Source: Azospirillum soli
GTDB taxonomy: Bacteria > Pseudomonadota > Alphaproteobacteria > Azospirillales > Azospirillaceae
NCBI RefSeq assembly: GCF_017876165.1
Contig: NZ_JAGINQ010000021.1
Span: 30,674 to 94,673 of the forward strand
Direction of reading: 5' to 3'
DNA length: 64,000 nucleotides
This document shows, piece after piece, positions 45,595 to 54,863 of this stretch. The notes below the pieces were generated by a model. It had not been told where the DNA came from, did no database searches, and worked only from the letters and a program-made list of their open reading frames with translations. The translations under genes were made by a program, and so were the position numbers. Within the stretch, counting starts at the first letter, position 1; every line of letters starts with the position of its first letter.

Positions 45595-46770
45595 ATGCCC
45601 GCCCTTTCCGACTGCAAGGCCCTTTGTCGCGACTGCGCGGCCGCGTTGCGCGGCCCGGAGCCCCGCTGCCCGAAATGCGGCGGCCGGCGGGTCGTCCGGC
45701 ATGACGAACTGCACGCCCTGCCCATCGGCCACATCGACTGCGACGCCTTCTACGCCACGGTCGAGAAGCGCGACCGGCCGGAGTTGGTCAGCCGCCCGCT
45801 GATCATCGGCGGCGACCGGCGCGGCGTGGTGGCGGCCTGCTGCTACGTCGCGCGGATGGCCGGGGTGCGCTCGGCCATGCCGATCTGGCAGGCGCTGGAG
45901 GCGTGCCCCGACGCCGTCGTCCTGCGCCCGGACATGGCCAAGTATAAGTCGGTGGGCCGGCAGGCGCGGACGCTGATGGAGGCCTTCACCCCGCTGGTCG
46001 AGCCGATCTCCATCGACGAGGCCTTCCTCGACCTCTCCGGCGTCGAGGAGCGGCTCAGCATCAGCCCGGCGCAGGCCTTGGTCGAGCTGTCCCGCCGCTT
46101 CGAAAGCCAGCTGGGCATCACCGCCTCCGTGGGCCTCAGCTACAACAAGCTGTTCGCCAAGATCGCGTCGGACCTGGAAAAACCACGCGGTTTCTCCGTC
46201 ATCGGACGGGGGCAGGCGATGGACTTCCTGGCTCCCAAGCCGGTGTCGATCCTCTGGGGCGTCGGCCCGGTGCTCCAGCGCAAGCTGTTCGCCGACGGCA
46301 TCCGCACCGTGGGCGACCTGCGCGACTGGTCGGAAATCGACCTCGTCCGCCGGCACGGCAAGATGGGCCGTCTGTTGCACCGCTTCGCCCGAGGCCAGGA
46401 CGACCGCCGCGTCGAGCCCGAGGGCCCCAGCAAGAGCATTTCCGCCGAAACCACCTTCGACTGGGAAACCGCCGATCCGGCCGCGCTGAAGGAAGCCCTG
46501 CGCCCCCTGGCCGAGACGGTGGCCCGCCGCCTGTCCGCCGCCGGCCTTCAGGGGCGCAGCGTGGTGCTGAAGCTGAAGACCGCCGACTTCCACACGATCA
46601 CCCGTTCCCGCCGCGTCGATCCGCCGGCCCGGCTGGCGGAGGCGATCTGGCGGGTTGGTTGCGAGATGCTGGAGCCGGAGGCGGACGGCCGCCCGATCCG
46701 CCTGATCGGCATCGGCTGCACCGACCTGATCGACCCGGAAAACGAGCCCGAACCCGGCCTGTTCGATTGA
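45595..46770 (+). CDS. dinB: DNA polymerase IV (DinB) with N-terminal zinc ribbon
   Basis: A 391-residue Y-family translesion polymerase: catalytic metal ligands Asp48 (HIDCDAF) and Asp141-Glu142 (SIDEAF), then the palm/fingers, thumb (ILWGVGPVLQRKL) and little-finger domain. Before the polymerase there is an extra 38-residue zinc ribbon with Cys11, Cys14, Cys25 and Cys28. No beta-clamp motif is obvious at the C-terminus beyond EPGLFD, a plausible clamp-binding tail. No SOS box is recognisable in the 63 bp upstream. It is convergent with the next gene, 1 bp apart. Confidence 0.92.
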   Translation: MPALSDCKALCRDCAAALRGPEPRCPKCGGRRVVRHDELHALPIGHIDCDAFYATVEKRDRPELVSRPLIIGGDRRGVVAACCYVARMAGVRSAMPIWQALEACPDAVVLRPDMAKYKSVGRQARTLMEAFTPLVEPISIDEAFLDLSGVEERLSISPAQALVELSRRFESQLGITASVGLSYNKLFAKIASDLEKPRGFSVIGRGQAMDFLAPKPVSILWGVGPVLQRKLFADGIRTVGDLRDWSEIDLVRRHGKMGRLLHRFARGQDDRRVEPEGPSKSISAETTFDWETADPAALKEALRPLAETVARRLSAAGLQGRSVVLKLKTADFHTITRSRRVDPPARLAEAIWRVGCEMLEPEADGRPIRLIGIGCTDLIDPENEPEPGLFD

Positions 46771-46771
46771 C

Positions 46772-47359
46772 CTATCGGTCCGGGCCGGCCGCCAGCCGCC
46801 CGATGACCGCCGGCTCCGTGGTGCTGTTGGCCCGCAGCAGCACCGCTTCCCCCGATGCCGGGTGAACACCGGTCAGTGCGGTGACGACCACCTGATGGGT
46901 GACCAGCACCACCGGCGGCCCGCCCGCGGGAAGCCCCGCCAGGAAGCGCCGCAGTTCGGCCATCTGCGCGTCCCGCTCCCCGTTGCGCCCGAAGAAGGAG
47001 TTGATCGCCGGCATCTCCCGCACCGCTCCAACCCCCAGCAGCCGGGCCGTCTCCAGGCAGCGGCACCATTGGCTGGAATACACCGCAATTTTCCGGATCC
47101 CCAGGCGCCGCAGCCGTTCCCCGATGCGGCGGGCCTGTTGCCGCCCGTCCTCGCTCAGGTTTCGCTGGGTCGCGCAGTCGTCCAGCCGAAAGCCCGCCGG
47201 ATCGCCAATTCCCGGTGCCTCAGCGTGGCGCATCAGCACCACCAGCCCCGCGACATCGCCCGCGCGCAGCTCCGCCGCCGTGATATCTTGGGCGAACGAC
47301 GCCGCCGCCACGCCGATCAACATGGCCATCACCACCCAGCGTCGATGCGGTCCGGACAT
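46772..47359 (-). CDS. exported histidine phosphatase-family protein
   Basis: A 195-residue protein starting at ATG 47359 behind GGAGG. The first about 24 residues are a signal peptide (VVMAMLIGVAAASFAQ). The mature domain has the phospho-His motif VLMRHAEAPG (His45), the supporting Arg in YSSQWCRCLETARLLG and the second catalytic His in VTHQVVVTAL. It is probably a periplasmic phosphatase or related hydrolase. An upstream ATG at 47443 would place the signal too far in and is rejected. Confidence 0.82.
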   Translation of the reverse strand: MSGPHRRWVVMAMLIGVAAASFAQDITAAELRAGDVAGLVVLMRHAEAPGIGDPAGFRLDDCATQRNLSEDGRQQARRIGERLRRLGIRKIAVYSSQWCRCLETARLLGVGAVREMPAINSFFGRNGERDAQMAELRRFLAGLPAGGPPVVLVTHQVVVTALTGVHPASGEAVLLRANSTTEPAVIGRLAAGPDR

Positions 47360-47494
47360 GAAGCCTCCACCACCTGTGCCTAGCGTCGCCCCAGCAATGT
47401 TGATCTCGTCACCGGCGAAACCAGCGCGGTCACGGTTGCGCATGGCGGCCAGTCAACCACATCATCAGGGTCCAAGCCCGTCAGGAGTTTCCGC

Positions 47495-48754
47495 GTGTCC
47501 ATTCAGTTGACCACCCTTCCCAACGGTTTCCGTGTTCTGACCGACCATCTCCCCCATCTCGGCACGATCACCAGCGGCGTCTGGGTCGGGGTGGGCGCGC
47601 GCAACGAGCGGCCGGAGGTGAACGGCATCGCCCATTTCCTGGAGCACATGATCTTCAAGGGCACCGAAAGCCGCGACGCGCTGGCCATTGCCATGGAGAT
47701 CGAGAACCGGGGCGGCGACTTCAACGCCTTCACCGACTACGACGTGACCGCCTACTACACGCAGATGGCGGCCAAGCATGTCGAGGTGTCCTGCGAGATC
47801 ATCGGCGACATCGTGCTGAACTCCGTCTTCCCGCAAGGTGAGGTGGAGAAGGAGCGCGGTGTGGTCATCCAGGAGATCGGCCGCTACGCCGACGAGCCGG
47901 AGGACGTGGTCTACGAGGCGCTGCGCCGCACCGCCTTCCAGGGGCAGGCGCTCGGCCGTCCGATCCTGGGCCCGCGCGAGAACGTCGCCGGCTTCGACCG
48001 CGACCACCTGTTCGACTACGTCGCCCATTACGACCCGCGCCGCATGGTCTATGTGGTGTCCGGCAACGTGGACCACGACACGGTGGTGCGCCGGGTGGAG
48101 TCGCTGTTCGGCCACCTGACGGCCAAGGACGCGCCCTTCCACGAGGCCGTCGCCAACACCGGCGGCGCCTCCCTCGTCCAGCGCGACGCCGAGCAGGTCC
48201 ACTTCATGGCGGCCTTTCCGGGCGTCGGGACGGAGGACCCGGCGAGCTACGCGCTGCGCCACCTCGCCAACATCCTCGGCGGCGGCATGACCTCGCGCCT
48301 GTTCCAGGAAATCCGGGAAAAGCGGGGCCTCGTCTATTCCGTCTACGCCGCGCCGATCCAGTACATCGACGGCGGTGCGCTCAGCTTCTACGCCGGGACG
48401 GGGTCTGAGGAAGTGGCCGAGCTGGTCCCGGTCTTCTTCGAGGAACTCCGCAAGGCCCGCGACGGCGTCACCGCCACCGAACTGGAGCGGTCGAAGGAAC
48501 AGATGCGCTTCTCGGTCGGCAAGTCCCTGGAATCGACCATGCGGCGCGCCGACCGCTTCGCCCGCACCCTGCTGCGCACCGGCGAGGTCCGCACCATCGA
48601 GCAGATCTTCGAGCGCATCGACGCGGTCTCGGCCGACGATGTGGCGCAAGCCGCCAACCGCGCCTTCGCCGGCCCGATGGCGGTGTCGGCCGTCGGCGTG
48701 CTCGACCGGCTGCCGTCCTACGAGGACATGCAGGGCATGCTCAAGGCGGCGTGA
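47495..48754 (+). CDS. M16-family zinc metallopeptidase (processing-peptidase type)
   Basis: A 419-residue inverzincin with the HXXEH site His47-Glu50-His51 (AHFLEHMIFKGT) and the downstream Glu region EKERGVVIQEIGRY. At this length it is the complete two-lobed form of the mitochondrial-processing-peptidase-like subgroup, widespread in alphaproteobacteria. It cleaves presequence-like or short peptides. Start GTG 47495 with AGGAG in front. It is usually encoded beside threonine synthase in this class; that gene is not adjacent here. Confidence 0.9.
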   Translation: MSIQLTTLPNGFRVLTDHLPHLGTITSGVWVGVGARNERPEVNGIAHFLEHMIFKGTESRDALAIAMEIENRGGDFNAFTDYDVTAYYTQMAAKHVEVSCEIIGDIVLNSVFPQGEVEKERGVVIQEIGRYADEPEDVVYEALRRTAFQGQALGRPILGPRENVAGFDRDHLFDYVAHYDPRRMVYVVSGNVDHDTVVRRVESLFGHLTAKDAPFHEAVANTGGASLVQRDAEQVHFMAAFPGVGTEDPASYALRHLANILGGGMTSRLFQEIREKRGLVYSVYAAPIQYIDGGALSFYAGTGSEEVAELVPVFFEELRKARDGVTATELERSKEQMRFSVGKSLESTMRRADRFARTLLRTGEVRTIEQIFERIDAVSADDVAQAANRAFAGPMAVSAVGVLDRLPSYEDMQGMLKAA

Positions 48755-48900
48755 CGTCTGGGGCGGCGTGACTTTCCGGAGTGGTGCCACCGCTCTGGCG
48801 ATGCGGCAACGCGTACTGCGCGTGTGTCGGAGTATGTGTTGCCTGCATGCCCCCTTTTCGCGAATATCTCCGCCGGATTTCGAACGATCGGAGAGGGCGG

Positions 48901-49479
48901 ATGTATCACCCGGAAGCGCTGGAACCCATCGTCAGCTTCCTGCGCGGCATCGGAATGGAGGTCGAGTATGGCGAGGGCGCGCACAACGGCTTCCTGCCGG
49001 GCGTGAACATCCACGCCGGGGTGATCCATGTGGACCCCGAAACCCTGCTCGGGCCGGGGGACCTCCTGCACGAGGCCGGGCACATCATCGTCGTGCCGCG
49101 CCGCTATTGGCATCGGCTGGGGCGGGATTTGCAGGTGGATATCGAGGCTCTCCTCGAAGAGGAAACGGGGCCGGACAACGCCCCGAATCCGGAGCTGAAC
49201 GCGGCGGCCCGGCAGGGCGAATTCATGTCCCAGGCCTGGTCCTATGCGGCCGTCCTGCATTTGGGGCTGCCGATGGGATGCCTCTTCTTCCCCGGTTCCT
49301 ACAAGTGCGACCGGTATGAAGGGAAGCATCCGATGCAGGCGTGGCTGGAGCAGGGAACCCATTTCGGTCCTATGGCGCTGGCCCAGGCCGGCATGACCGG
49401 CTTTTTCGGCATGTTTGCCTACATGGGGAACAACGCTCTGCCCGCCTTCCCCCATATGACCCGCTGGACGCTGGACTGA
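48901..49479 (+). CDS. small protein with HExxH-type motif (putative zinc protease-like)
   Basis: A 192-residue protein from ATG 48901 (GAGAGGGCGG just upstream). It contains HEAGH at 57-61, a zincin-like metal motif, in LLHEAGHIIVVP. I do not recognise a named family. The region around QAWSYAAVLHLGLP and TGFFGMFAYMGNN is mildly hydrophobic. The HEAGH motif could give a zinc hydrolase or may just be a structural zinc site. It lies behind the M16 peptidase gene but 146 bp away, so co-transcription is uncertain. Confidence 0.6.
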   Translation: MYHPEALEPIVSFLRGIGMEVEYGEGAHNGFLPGVNIHAGVIHVDPETLLGPGDLLHEAGHIIVVPRRYWHRLGRDLQVDIEALLEEETGPDNAPNPELNAAARQGEFMSQAWSYAAVLHLGLPMGCLFFPGSYKCDRYEGKHPMQAWLEQGTHFGPMALAQAGMTGFFGMFAYMGNNALPAFPHMTRWTLD

Positions 49480-49507
49480 GCTTTTTGCCGGAACGAAGGA
49501 GGGCGGG

Positions 49508-50569
49508 TCATGAGCCGCGTCCGCGCGCGTCCTTGGGCGACAGTCCGAAGCGGCGCTTGAAAGCCGTGGCGAAGTTCGCCGGGTTGCTGTAACCGGCGGC
49601 ATAGCTGGCCTCGGTGACGCTGACCCGGTCCTGTTCCAGCAGGGCGCGCGCCCGGTCCATGCGGACGCTACGATAATAGTCGAAGACCGAGGTGCCGTGG
49701 GCGGCGCGGAACAGGCGCTGGAGCGCGCTGACGCTCATCCCGGCATGGCGGGCGATGTCGTCGAGCCGGGGGCTTTCGTTGTGCTCCTCCCGGCTGTGGG
49801 CGTCGAGATAGTCGCACACGGTGCGGATGCGGGCGCGGTCCCGGCAACTCAGCCCGCCGTCGGATCCGTCCGCGCCATCCGGGTCGGCAAGGCGGGACAG
49901 GGTGTCGGCGACGATCTCCAGCGCGTGGCTTTCCAGATACAAGGCTTCCAGCGGGGCGCCGAAGGGGGTTGCACCGACCATCCGCTCGGCCAGCTGAAGC
50001 TGCCGCGCCGACGGAGTCCAACTTGCGCTCGCCCCGTGCGTCCGGCCGAAGCGGCGCAGCCGTCCGTCGGCGCAGAGCCGATCGTCTTCCAGCCAATCCG
50101 GCGGAACGTTGATGGTGACCTTGCGGACCCAGTTGCCGCGCGCCCCGCGCCGCACGAACAGGTCCGGCTCGGCGCGTGACAGCACGAACAGCGTCGGCGC
50201 CACGCCGGCCGACACCAGAAAACGCCGGGAGCCCAGCGAGATATCGGCCTTCCCGCGCAGAAACAGCGCCACCGTCAGCCCCGCCGTTGTGACGCCCTGA
50301 GTCGTCAGGTCGTGGACATCGACCGCGTCGGTAGCGTGCAGCGACAGGCCGGAGCGCAGGGGAAGCAGCTGAAACCGGCCGTGCAGAACGGCGGCGTCCG
50401 GCGGCAGCGTCGGCGTCACCAGCTGGAAGGATTCGCGCGACCGGCCCAGCGAGGTCAGCAAATCCCGGCAGTGGACGGGCGTGTGCGGGGGCGTCGTGCC
50501 GCCGGGTTGGGCTTGGCCGGTGCTAGGGGCGGCATTGTGGCCGGTATCACGGGATGCATCGTCGATCAT
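49508..50569 (-). CDS. AraC-family regulator (PchR-like)
   Basis: A 353-residue regulator with a C-terminal double HTH (about 255-350): RLDDIARHAGMSVSALQRLF and the second helix pair ending SYAAGYSNPANFATAFKRRFG. The N-terminal part (about 60-230) resembles siderophore-responsive AraC proteins such as PchR. It is divergent from a TonB-dependent receptor gene (50767), and the shared 197-bp region carries a Fur-box-like site. ATG 50569 is used; ATG 50626 would add 19 residues that reach into the promoter. It likely activates receptor expression when the ligand is present. Confidence 0.83.
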   Translation of the reverse strand: MIDDASRDTGHNAAPSTGQAQPGGTTPPHTPVHCRDLLTSLGRSRESFQLVTPTLPPDAAVLHGRFQLLPLRSGLSLHATDAVDVHDLTTQGVTTAGLTVALFLRGKADISLGSRRFLVSAGVAPTLFVLSRAEPDLFVRRGARGNWVRKVTINVPPDWLEDDRLCADGRLRRFGRTHGASASWTPSARQLQLAERMVGATPFGAPLEALYLESHALEIVADTLSRLADPDGADGSDGGLSCRDRARIRTVCDYLDAHSREEHNESPRLDDIARHAGMSVSALQRLFRAAHGTSVFDYYRSVRMDRARALLEQDRVSVTEASYAAGYSNPANFATAFKRRFGLSPKDARGRGS

Positions 50570-50691
50570 CGGCTGCGCCGCTCCTGCGTTCTGACCATCC
50601 GGCAAAGGACATCGACCGGCCTGCAAAGGCTTTTCCCGGAGGACCGGGCTATACAGCCCCGGTATTCAGGGCCGTGCCGCGCCGTGTTATT

Positions 50692-50710
50692 GCGAATAAT
50701 TCTCATTATC
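50692..50710 (+). promoter_or_regulatory. Fur box in the AraC/TonB-receptor divergent promoter
   Basis: GCGAATAATTCTCATTATC agrees with the 19-bp Fur consensus GATAATGATAATCATTATC at 14 positions; the following CGTTATC gives an overlapping half-site. It lies 57 bp upstream of the receptor start, in the expected promoter zone, so Fur repression under iron sufficiency is likely. Confidence 0.7.
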
Positions 50711-50766
50711 GTTATCACGCGAACGACCGGCCGTCCAGAACGGGCCGACAGAGAGGACGAACAAGG

Positions 50767-52782
50767 ATGACCAATCGAATCCACCACCGGACGGGTGCGG
50801 AGGCTCCGCGATCCAAGGCAGCGCTGCTCGGCTCCACCACGCTGGCGTCGGTTGCCGCCCTGTTCGTCATCACCGGGCCGGTGTCGGCGCAGCAGACGGT
50901 GACGCTGGCGCCGGTCGCGGTCGGGGGGGAGGCGCCGCGGGAGCTCACCACCACCAGCGCCATCACGCAGCAGGACATCGACCGGGAGCAGCCCCTGACC
51001 CTGCGCGAACTGTTCCGAGACGATCCGGCCATCACGGTGCCGAGCGGCAGCACCGCCGCGCAGAAGCTCTACGTGCACGGCATCGACCAGTCGAAGCTGA
51101 ACGTCACCGTGGATGGCGCGCCGCAGCGCAACAACGTGTGGCACCACAACGGAAACCTGACGCTCGATCCGATCTTCCTGAAGTCGGTGGCGGTCGATGC
51201 CGGCGTGGCGCCGGCCGACGCCGGCTTCGGCGCGCTGGGCGGCGCGGTGCGCTTCGCCACCAAGGACGCGCGCGACATGCTGCTGCCCGGCCAGATGATG
51301 GGCGGCACCGCAATCCTGGGCTATGATACCAATTCCCGCACGTGGCGCACCACCGGCGCCGGCTACGCCGCCAATCACGGGTTCGAGGTGCTGGGCATCG
51401 GCTCCCTGGCGCGCGGCAAGGATTACGAGAACGGCGCGGGCCGGCGCGAACCCGGCACCGCCAACGACCTGACCAGCGGCCTCGGCAAGCTGGCCTACGA
51501 ATCCGGCGAGGGGCACCGCTTGCAGGTCTCCGGCGAACACGTCAAGGATGAAGGGGTGCGCCGCCTGCGCGCGAACCTGGGCATCCTGAACAACGCGCAG
51601 GGCCGCCTGCTGAACACCACCCGTGCGACCCGCACGACCGTCACGGCCGGCTACCAGACCACCAAGCCGACCGACCTGTTCGACCCCAAAATCAACCTGT
51701 ACGTCAACCGCAACCGGCTGGAACGGCCGCTGGAGAACCGCCTGACCACGCCGCACGGGGCGTTCAACGCCGACGTGAAGAGCGTCGGCGGCACGGTGCA
51801 GAACAGCTTCGCCATTCCCACGGGCAAGCTGACCGCCGGTTTCGACTTCTACCGCGATGATGCCTCCCTGGACCGCTTCCATTTCACCACGAACGTGGAC
51901 GAGCGGATCACCGGCGTCGGCGGCTTCGTCCAGGCGCGCCTGTCGCCGCTCGACCGGCTGCGCCTGTCCACCGGCCTGCGCGTCGATCATCAGAGCTACC
52001 GCGCGGTCGATGGGCAGACCTTCGACAACAGCGGACTCAGCCCCAACCTGTCGGCCGAGGTCGATTTGATCGGCGGCCTCACCGCCTTCGGTGGCTACAG
52101 CTACAATTGGGGTGGGCTGGAGATGGCCGAAACCGCCCTGTTCCACGCCGCCAACTACCGCTACGCGCCCAATCTGAAGCCGGTCACGTCGCACAACGCC
52201 CGCGCCGGCCTGCGCTATGTCCAGGACGGTCTGACCCTGGAAGGCGCCCTGTTCCGCACCCTCATGGAAAACCCCATGGAGTGGAACTACACCACGCGCG
52301 TCCGCATCAACGGCCCGGACCTGAAGAGCCAGGGCTTCGACCTCGCGGCCGGCTACGATTGGCGCAACGCCGCCGTCGGCGCCAAGTTCACGCACACGGA
52401 CGTTACCTATGGCGGCCGCATGGCGCTGCCCAGCGACTACAACGCCGCTGCACCGGTGGGCGACCTGCTGACACTGCGCGGGCAATACACGGTGGAGAGC
52501 CTTCGCCTGACGCTGGGCGCTTCGTCGGAGATCGCGCTGGCCATCGAGGACGATGCCCTGCGGGCCGCCGGCTTCGGCAAGCTGGAGAGCTATCAGGTCG
52601 CCAACCTCTTCGCCGAATGGCAGCCTGTGGCGTCACTGGCGAATTGGACGTTGCGCGTCGAGGCCAACAACCTGTTCGACGAGGCTTACTCCAGCCGCTC
52701 CACCTACGCGCAGACCTCCGTTATCACGCCGGTCCTGGCGGAGGGGCGGTCCTTCTACCTGTCTTCGACGCTGAAGTTCTGA
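50767..52782 (+). CDS. TonB-dependent outer-membrane receptor (siderophore or haem type)
   Basis: A 671-residue receptor. A signal peptide ends near QQ (GPVSAQQ, about residue 42), then a TonB box QTVTLAPV, a plug domain with ITQQDIDREQPLTLRELFRD and LNVTVDGAPQRNN, then the 22-strand barrel ending in LKF, the terminal Phe signature. It is probably iron-regulated through the Fur box upstream and by the divergent AraC gene product. Size (671) is intermediate; the exact ligand is not determined. Haem or ferri-siderophore is likely from the WHHNGNL plug segment. Confidence 0.87.
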   Translation: MTNRIHHRTGAEAPRSKAALLGSTTLASVAALFVITGPVSAQQTVTLAPVAVGGEAPRELTTTSAITQQDIDREQPLTLRELFRDDPAITVPSGSTAAQKLYVHGIDQSKLNVTVDGAPQRNNVWHHNGNLTLDPIFLKSVAVDAGVAPADAGFGALGGAVRFATKDARDMLLPGQMMGGTAILGYDTNSRTWRTTGAGYAANHGFEVLGIGSLARGKDYENGAGRREPGTANDLTSGLGKLAYESGEGHRLQVSGEHVKDEGVRRLRANLGILNNAQGRLLNTTRATRTTVTAGYQTTKPTDLFDPKINLYVNRNRLERPLENRLTTPHGAFNADVKSVGGTVQNSFAIPTGKLTAGFDFYRDDASLDRFHFTTNVDERITGVGGFVQARLSPLDRLRLSTGLRVDHQSYRAVDGQTFDNSGLSPNLSAEVDLIGGLTAFGGYSYNWGGLEMAETALFHAANYRYAPNLKPVTSHNARAGLRYVQDGLTLEGALFRTLMENPMEWNYTTRVRINGPDLKSQGFDLAAGYDWRNAAVGAKFTHTDVTYGGRMALPSDYNAAAPVGDLLTLRGQYTVESLRLTLGASSEIALAIEDDALRAAGFGKLESYQVANLFAEWQPVASLANWTLRVEANNLFDEAYSSRSTYAQTSVITPVLAEGRSFYLSSTLKF

Positions 52783-52811
52783 GCGAAGGCAAAGCCTTGC
52801 TGCGGCATTGA

Positions 52812-53102
52812 TTGATCATTCTTCTGGGCCTGCTGCTGGGCCTCGCCGGGCCAGCGGCGGGGGAAGAGGTCACCGACCTTGCCGGCCGCAAGGTTCAGGT
52901 GCCGGCGCGGGGCGAGCGGATCGTCATGGGAGAAGGACGGTTCCTCGCCGCGCTCGGCATCCTCGAACGCGACGACGCCGTGCGGCGCGCCTACGGCGTG
53001 GTGGGGCGGGTGGAGGCGTGTTCAAGGGGTTTCTGCATTGTTCTGGCGGACCGCGCCCTCACGGAGGGCGAACGGTCGAACACAGAGGGGATGGATTCAT
53101 GA
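52812..53102 (+). pseudogene. truncated iron-siderophore periplasmic binding protein
   Basis: After a short hydrophobic signal (IILLGLLLGLAGPAAG) the frame reads EVTDLAGRKVQVPARGERIV and LGILERDDAVRRAYGVVG, which is the N-terminus of a BtuF/FhuD-like ferric-siderophore binding protein. It then loses the family pattern and stops; a normal protein would have about 300-350 residues. So roughly three quarters of the gene is deleted. The fragment ends 3 bp before the DUF2218 start. Confidence 0.75.
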
Positions 53103-53410
53103 TGATCCAGCAGGCTCAGGTGAGCACGGCGAGTGCCGGGCGCTATCTGGTGCAGCTGTGCAAGCACTTCGCGCACAAAATCCCGGTGGATTATGATGCC
53201 AGCCGGGGCCGCGCCGACTTCGCGTGGGGCACCTGCCACATGGAAGCCGGTGACGGCGTTCTGTCCTTGCGCTGCGAGGCCAACGACGGCGAGGCGCTGG
53301 AGCGCATCAAGTTCGTCGTAAACGATCACCTGACGCGCTTCGCCTGGCGGGAATCCCTGACCATAAGGTGGGAACCGGTGTCGCCGGATGCCAGCGGGGA
53401 CGCGGCCTGA
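53099..53410 (+). CDS. DUF2218-family protein
   Basis: A 103-residue protein of the DUF2218 family: STASAGRYLVQLCKHFAHK, followed by FAWGTCHMEAGDG and FVVNDHLTRFAWRE. These small proteins are repeatedly encoded beside siderophore uptake genes, where they are thought to aid iron release or reduction, although the mechanism is unproven. Start at ATG 53099 (with ATG 53102 next). Its place behind the receptor and truncated binding protein fits this. Confidence 0.82.
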   Translation: MMIQQAQVSTASAGRYLVQLCKHFAHKIPVDYDASRGRADFAWGTCHMEAGDGVLSLRCEANDGEALERIKFVVNDHLTRFAWRESLTIRWEPVSPDASGDAA

Positions 53411-53461
53411 CCCGGCGTCCCTCGGGCGGTGCCATCATCCTGCTCGCGTTGGGCGCGCGCC

Positions 53462-53683
53462 TCAGCCGGGGGCGGTCTCCGACCGAAGTTCCCGCCGCAA
53501 CGCGCGCAATGTCCGCAACGTCTCCTCCAGCGCTCCGATGCGGTCGTCCAGAGCGTTCAAACGGTGGGTGCGGGCGCAGGCCGGGCACGGAGCGGCTCCG
53601 CCGCAGCACGGGCAGTCGTCCCCGCCTGGGCTCTCGATGCCGGGTTCAACCATCATGGTGGGCATCATGGTGGGGCCGTTCAT
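53462..53683 (-). CDS. small cysteine-rich protein with coiled coil
   Basis: A 73-residue frame with a Cys-rich block DCPCCGGAAPCPAC (four of five cysteines paired as CxxC-like motifs) followed by a helix rich in Leu, Arg and Glu (LDDRIGALEETLRTLRALRREL), a probable short coiled coil. It begins 11 bp after the DUF2325 gene, same direction, so translation may be coupled. No family recognised and the ribosome site is weak, so it is only moderately supported. It could be a metal-binding partner of the DUF2325 protein. Confidence 0.5.
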   Translation of the reverse strand: MNGPTMMPTMMVEPGIESPGGDDCPCCGGAAPCPACARTHRLNALDDRIGALEETLRTLRALRRELRSETAPG

Positions 53684-53693
53684 GGGAGGTCGC

Positions 53694-54863
53694 TCAATGG
53701 CCGGCGGTTGGCGGCGACGACGCACCCGCCTGACCGAGGGAGCCCAGGATGCGCGCGAAGGACGTTGCCCCCGCGCTGCGCATCGGGACGAAGGGCTTGC
53801 CCATCCTCCGGCACAGCCCCTTGACACGCAGGCAGGCGTCGTGGCTGACGCAATCGACGGGGCACACCACCACGTCGGCGCGCTCGACCAGCCCTTCCAG
53901 GCAGCGCGCCGCCTGTTCGAAACCGCCGTCGTGGTGCAGCAGGCAGCCGTTGCGGGTTTCCACCGCCGCCCGCAGGCGGGGAAGAGCGCTCGGCCGCCCG
54001 CCGACATAGAGGATGGCCTGCCCGCCAAGGTCGGCGGAGGCCGTGGGCTTCGCCGATTCCCCGGATGGCGGGGGCACCAGCCGGTCCACGCCGTCGATGA
54101 GGTGGCGCAGCTTGTCCAGTTCCGCCTCCGCGAGGCGGGCGCGCATCCGTTCCACCGTCACCCGGCGGCGCAGTGCCCCGACCTCGCGCAGCAGGCGTCC
54201 CACGCGCCGGGGCTTCGGTTCGGAGGCGGCCGGGGAGGCGGCGGCGGGCGGGCGCCGTTCGGCCAGCTGCGCCTCCAGGGACTGGATGCGCGCGTCCTTC
54301 TCGGCGAGCCGCTCGGCGGAGGAGCGCTCCTGCCGGGCCAGCCGGGCTTCCAGCTCGGCGCAGCGGCGCGCCTGTTCCTGGGCGTCGCGCAGGTGCCGCC
54401 GGCTTTCGCCGCCCATGATGTGGGACAGCATGTGCACGTCGGCGAAGGCCCGCGCCCGGATCGCGTCGGGAATGCCGGCGTGGCTCAGCACCGCCCAGTA
54501 GGCCGCGGCCACCGCGCCCGTGGCGACCGAGTGTTCCCACAGGGCCAGCCACCCGTCTTCACTGCTTTCCCGCGCGAAGCGGCGAATCGCCCCGGCGAAG
54601 GCTTCGTCCATCCGCTTATGCATGAGGCGCGCTTCCCGTCCATCGGTCCCGGCCCGCTCCACGAAAAACCGATGGATGTCGTAGGGGCGGGCGTCCGAGG
54701 ACGGAACCAGCGCAAGGCGGCGGCACAGCCAGGCGATGTCGTCGGACGACAGGCACGTCCCGACGATGGAGCAGTGAAATTCCGGAGGGATGGCCCACAG
54801 CTTGCGGCGGCGCCCGGCCGTGGGGGGCGGGTCTGCTTGGGTGGTTCGGCAACGTTCACACAT
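53694..54863 (-). CDS. DUF2325-domain protein with coiled coil
   Basis: A 389-residue protein from ATG 54863 (GGAGCAAGGACG upstream). The N-terminal part has MCERCRTT and the segment ISL-like PEFHCSIVGTCLSSDD, then an alpha-helical domain; residues about 175-300 form a long coiled coil (QARRCAELEARLARQERS and so on); the C-terminal about 95 residues are the DUF2325 domain (AILYVGGRPSALPRLRAAV, then HHDGGFEQ and VVCPVDCVSHDA). The family is of unknown function. A near-perfect Fur box precedes it at 54897, so it is probably iron-regulated. Confidence 0.75.
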   Translation of the reverse strand: MCERCRTTQADPPPTAGRRRKLWAIPPEFHCSIVGTCLSSDDIAWLCRRLALVPSSDARPYDIHRFFVERAGTDGREARLMHKRMDEAFAGAIRRFARESSEDGWLALWEHSVATGAVAAAYWAVLSHAGIPDAIRARAFADVHMLSHIMGGESRRHLRDAQEQARRCAELEARLARQERSSAERLAEKDARIQSLEAQLAERRPPAAASPAASEPKPRRVGRLLREVGALRRRVTVERMRARLAEAELDKLRHLIDGVDRLVPPPSGESAKPTASADLGGQAILYVGGRPSALPRLRAAVETRNGCLLHHDGGFEQAARCLEGLVERADVVVCPVDCVSHDACLRVKGLCRRMGKPFVPMRSAGATSFARILGSLGQAGASSPPTAGH

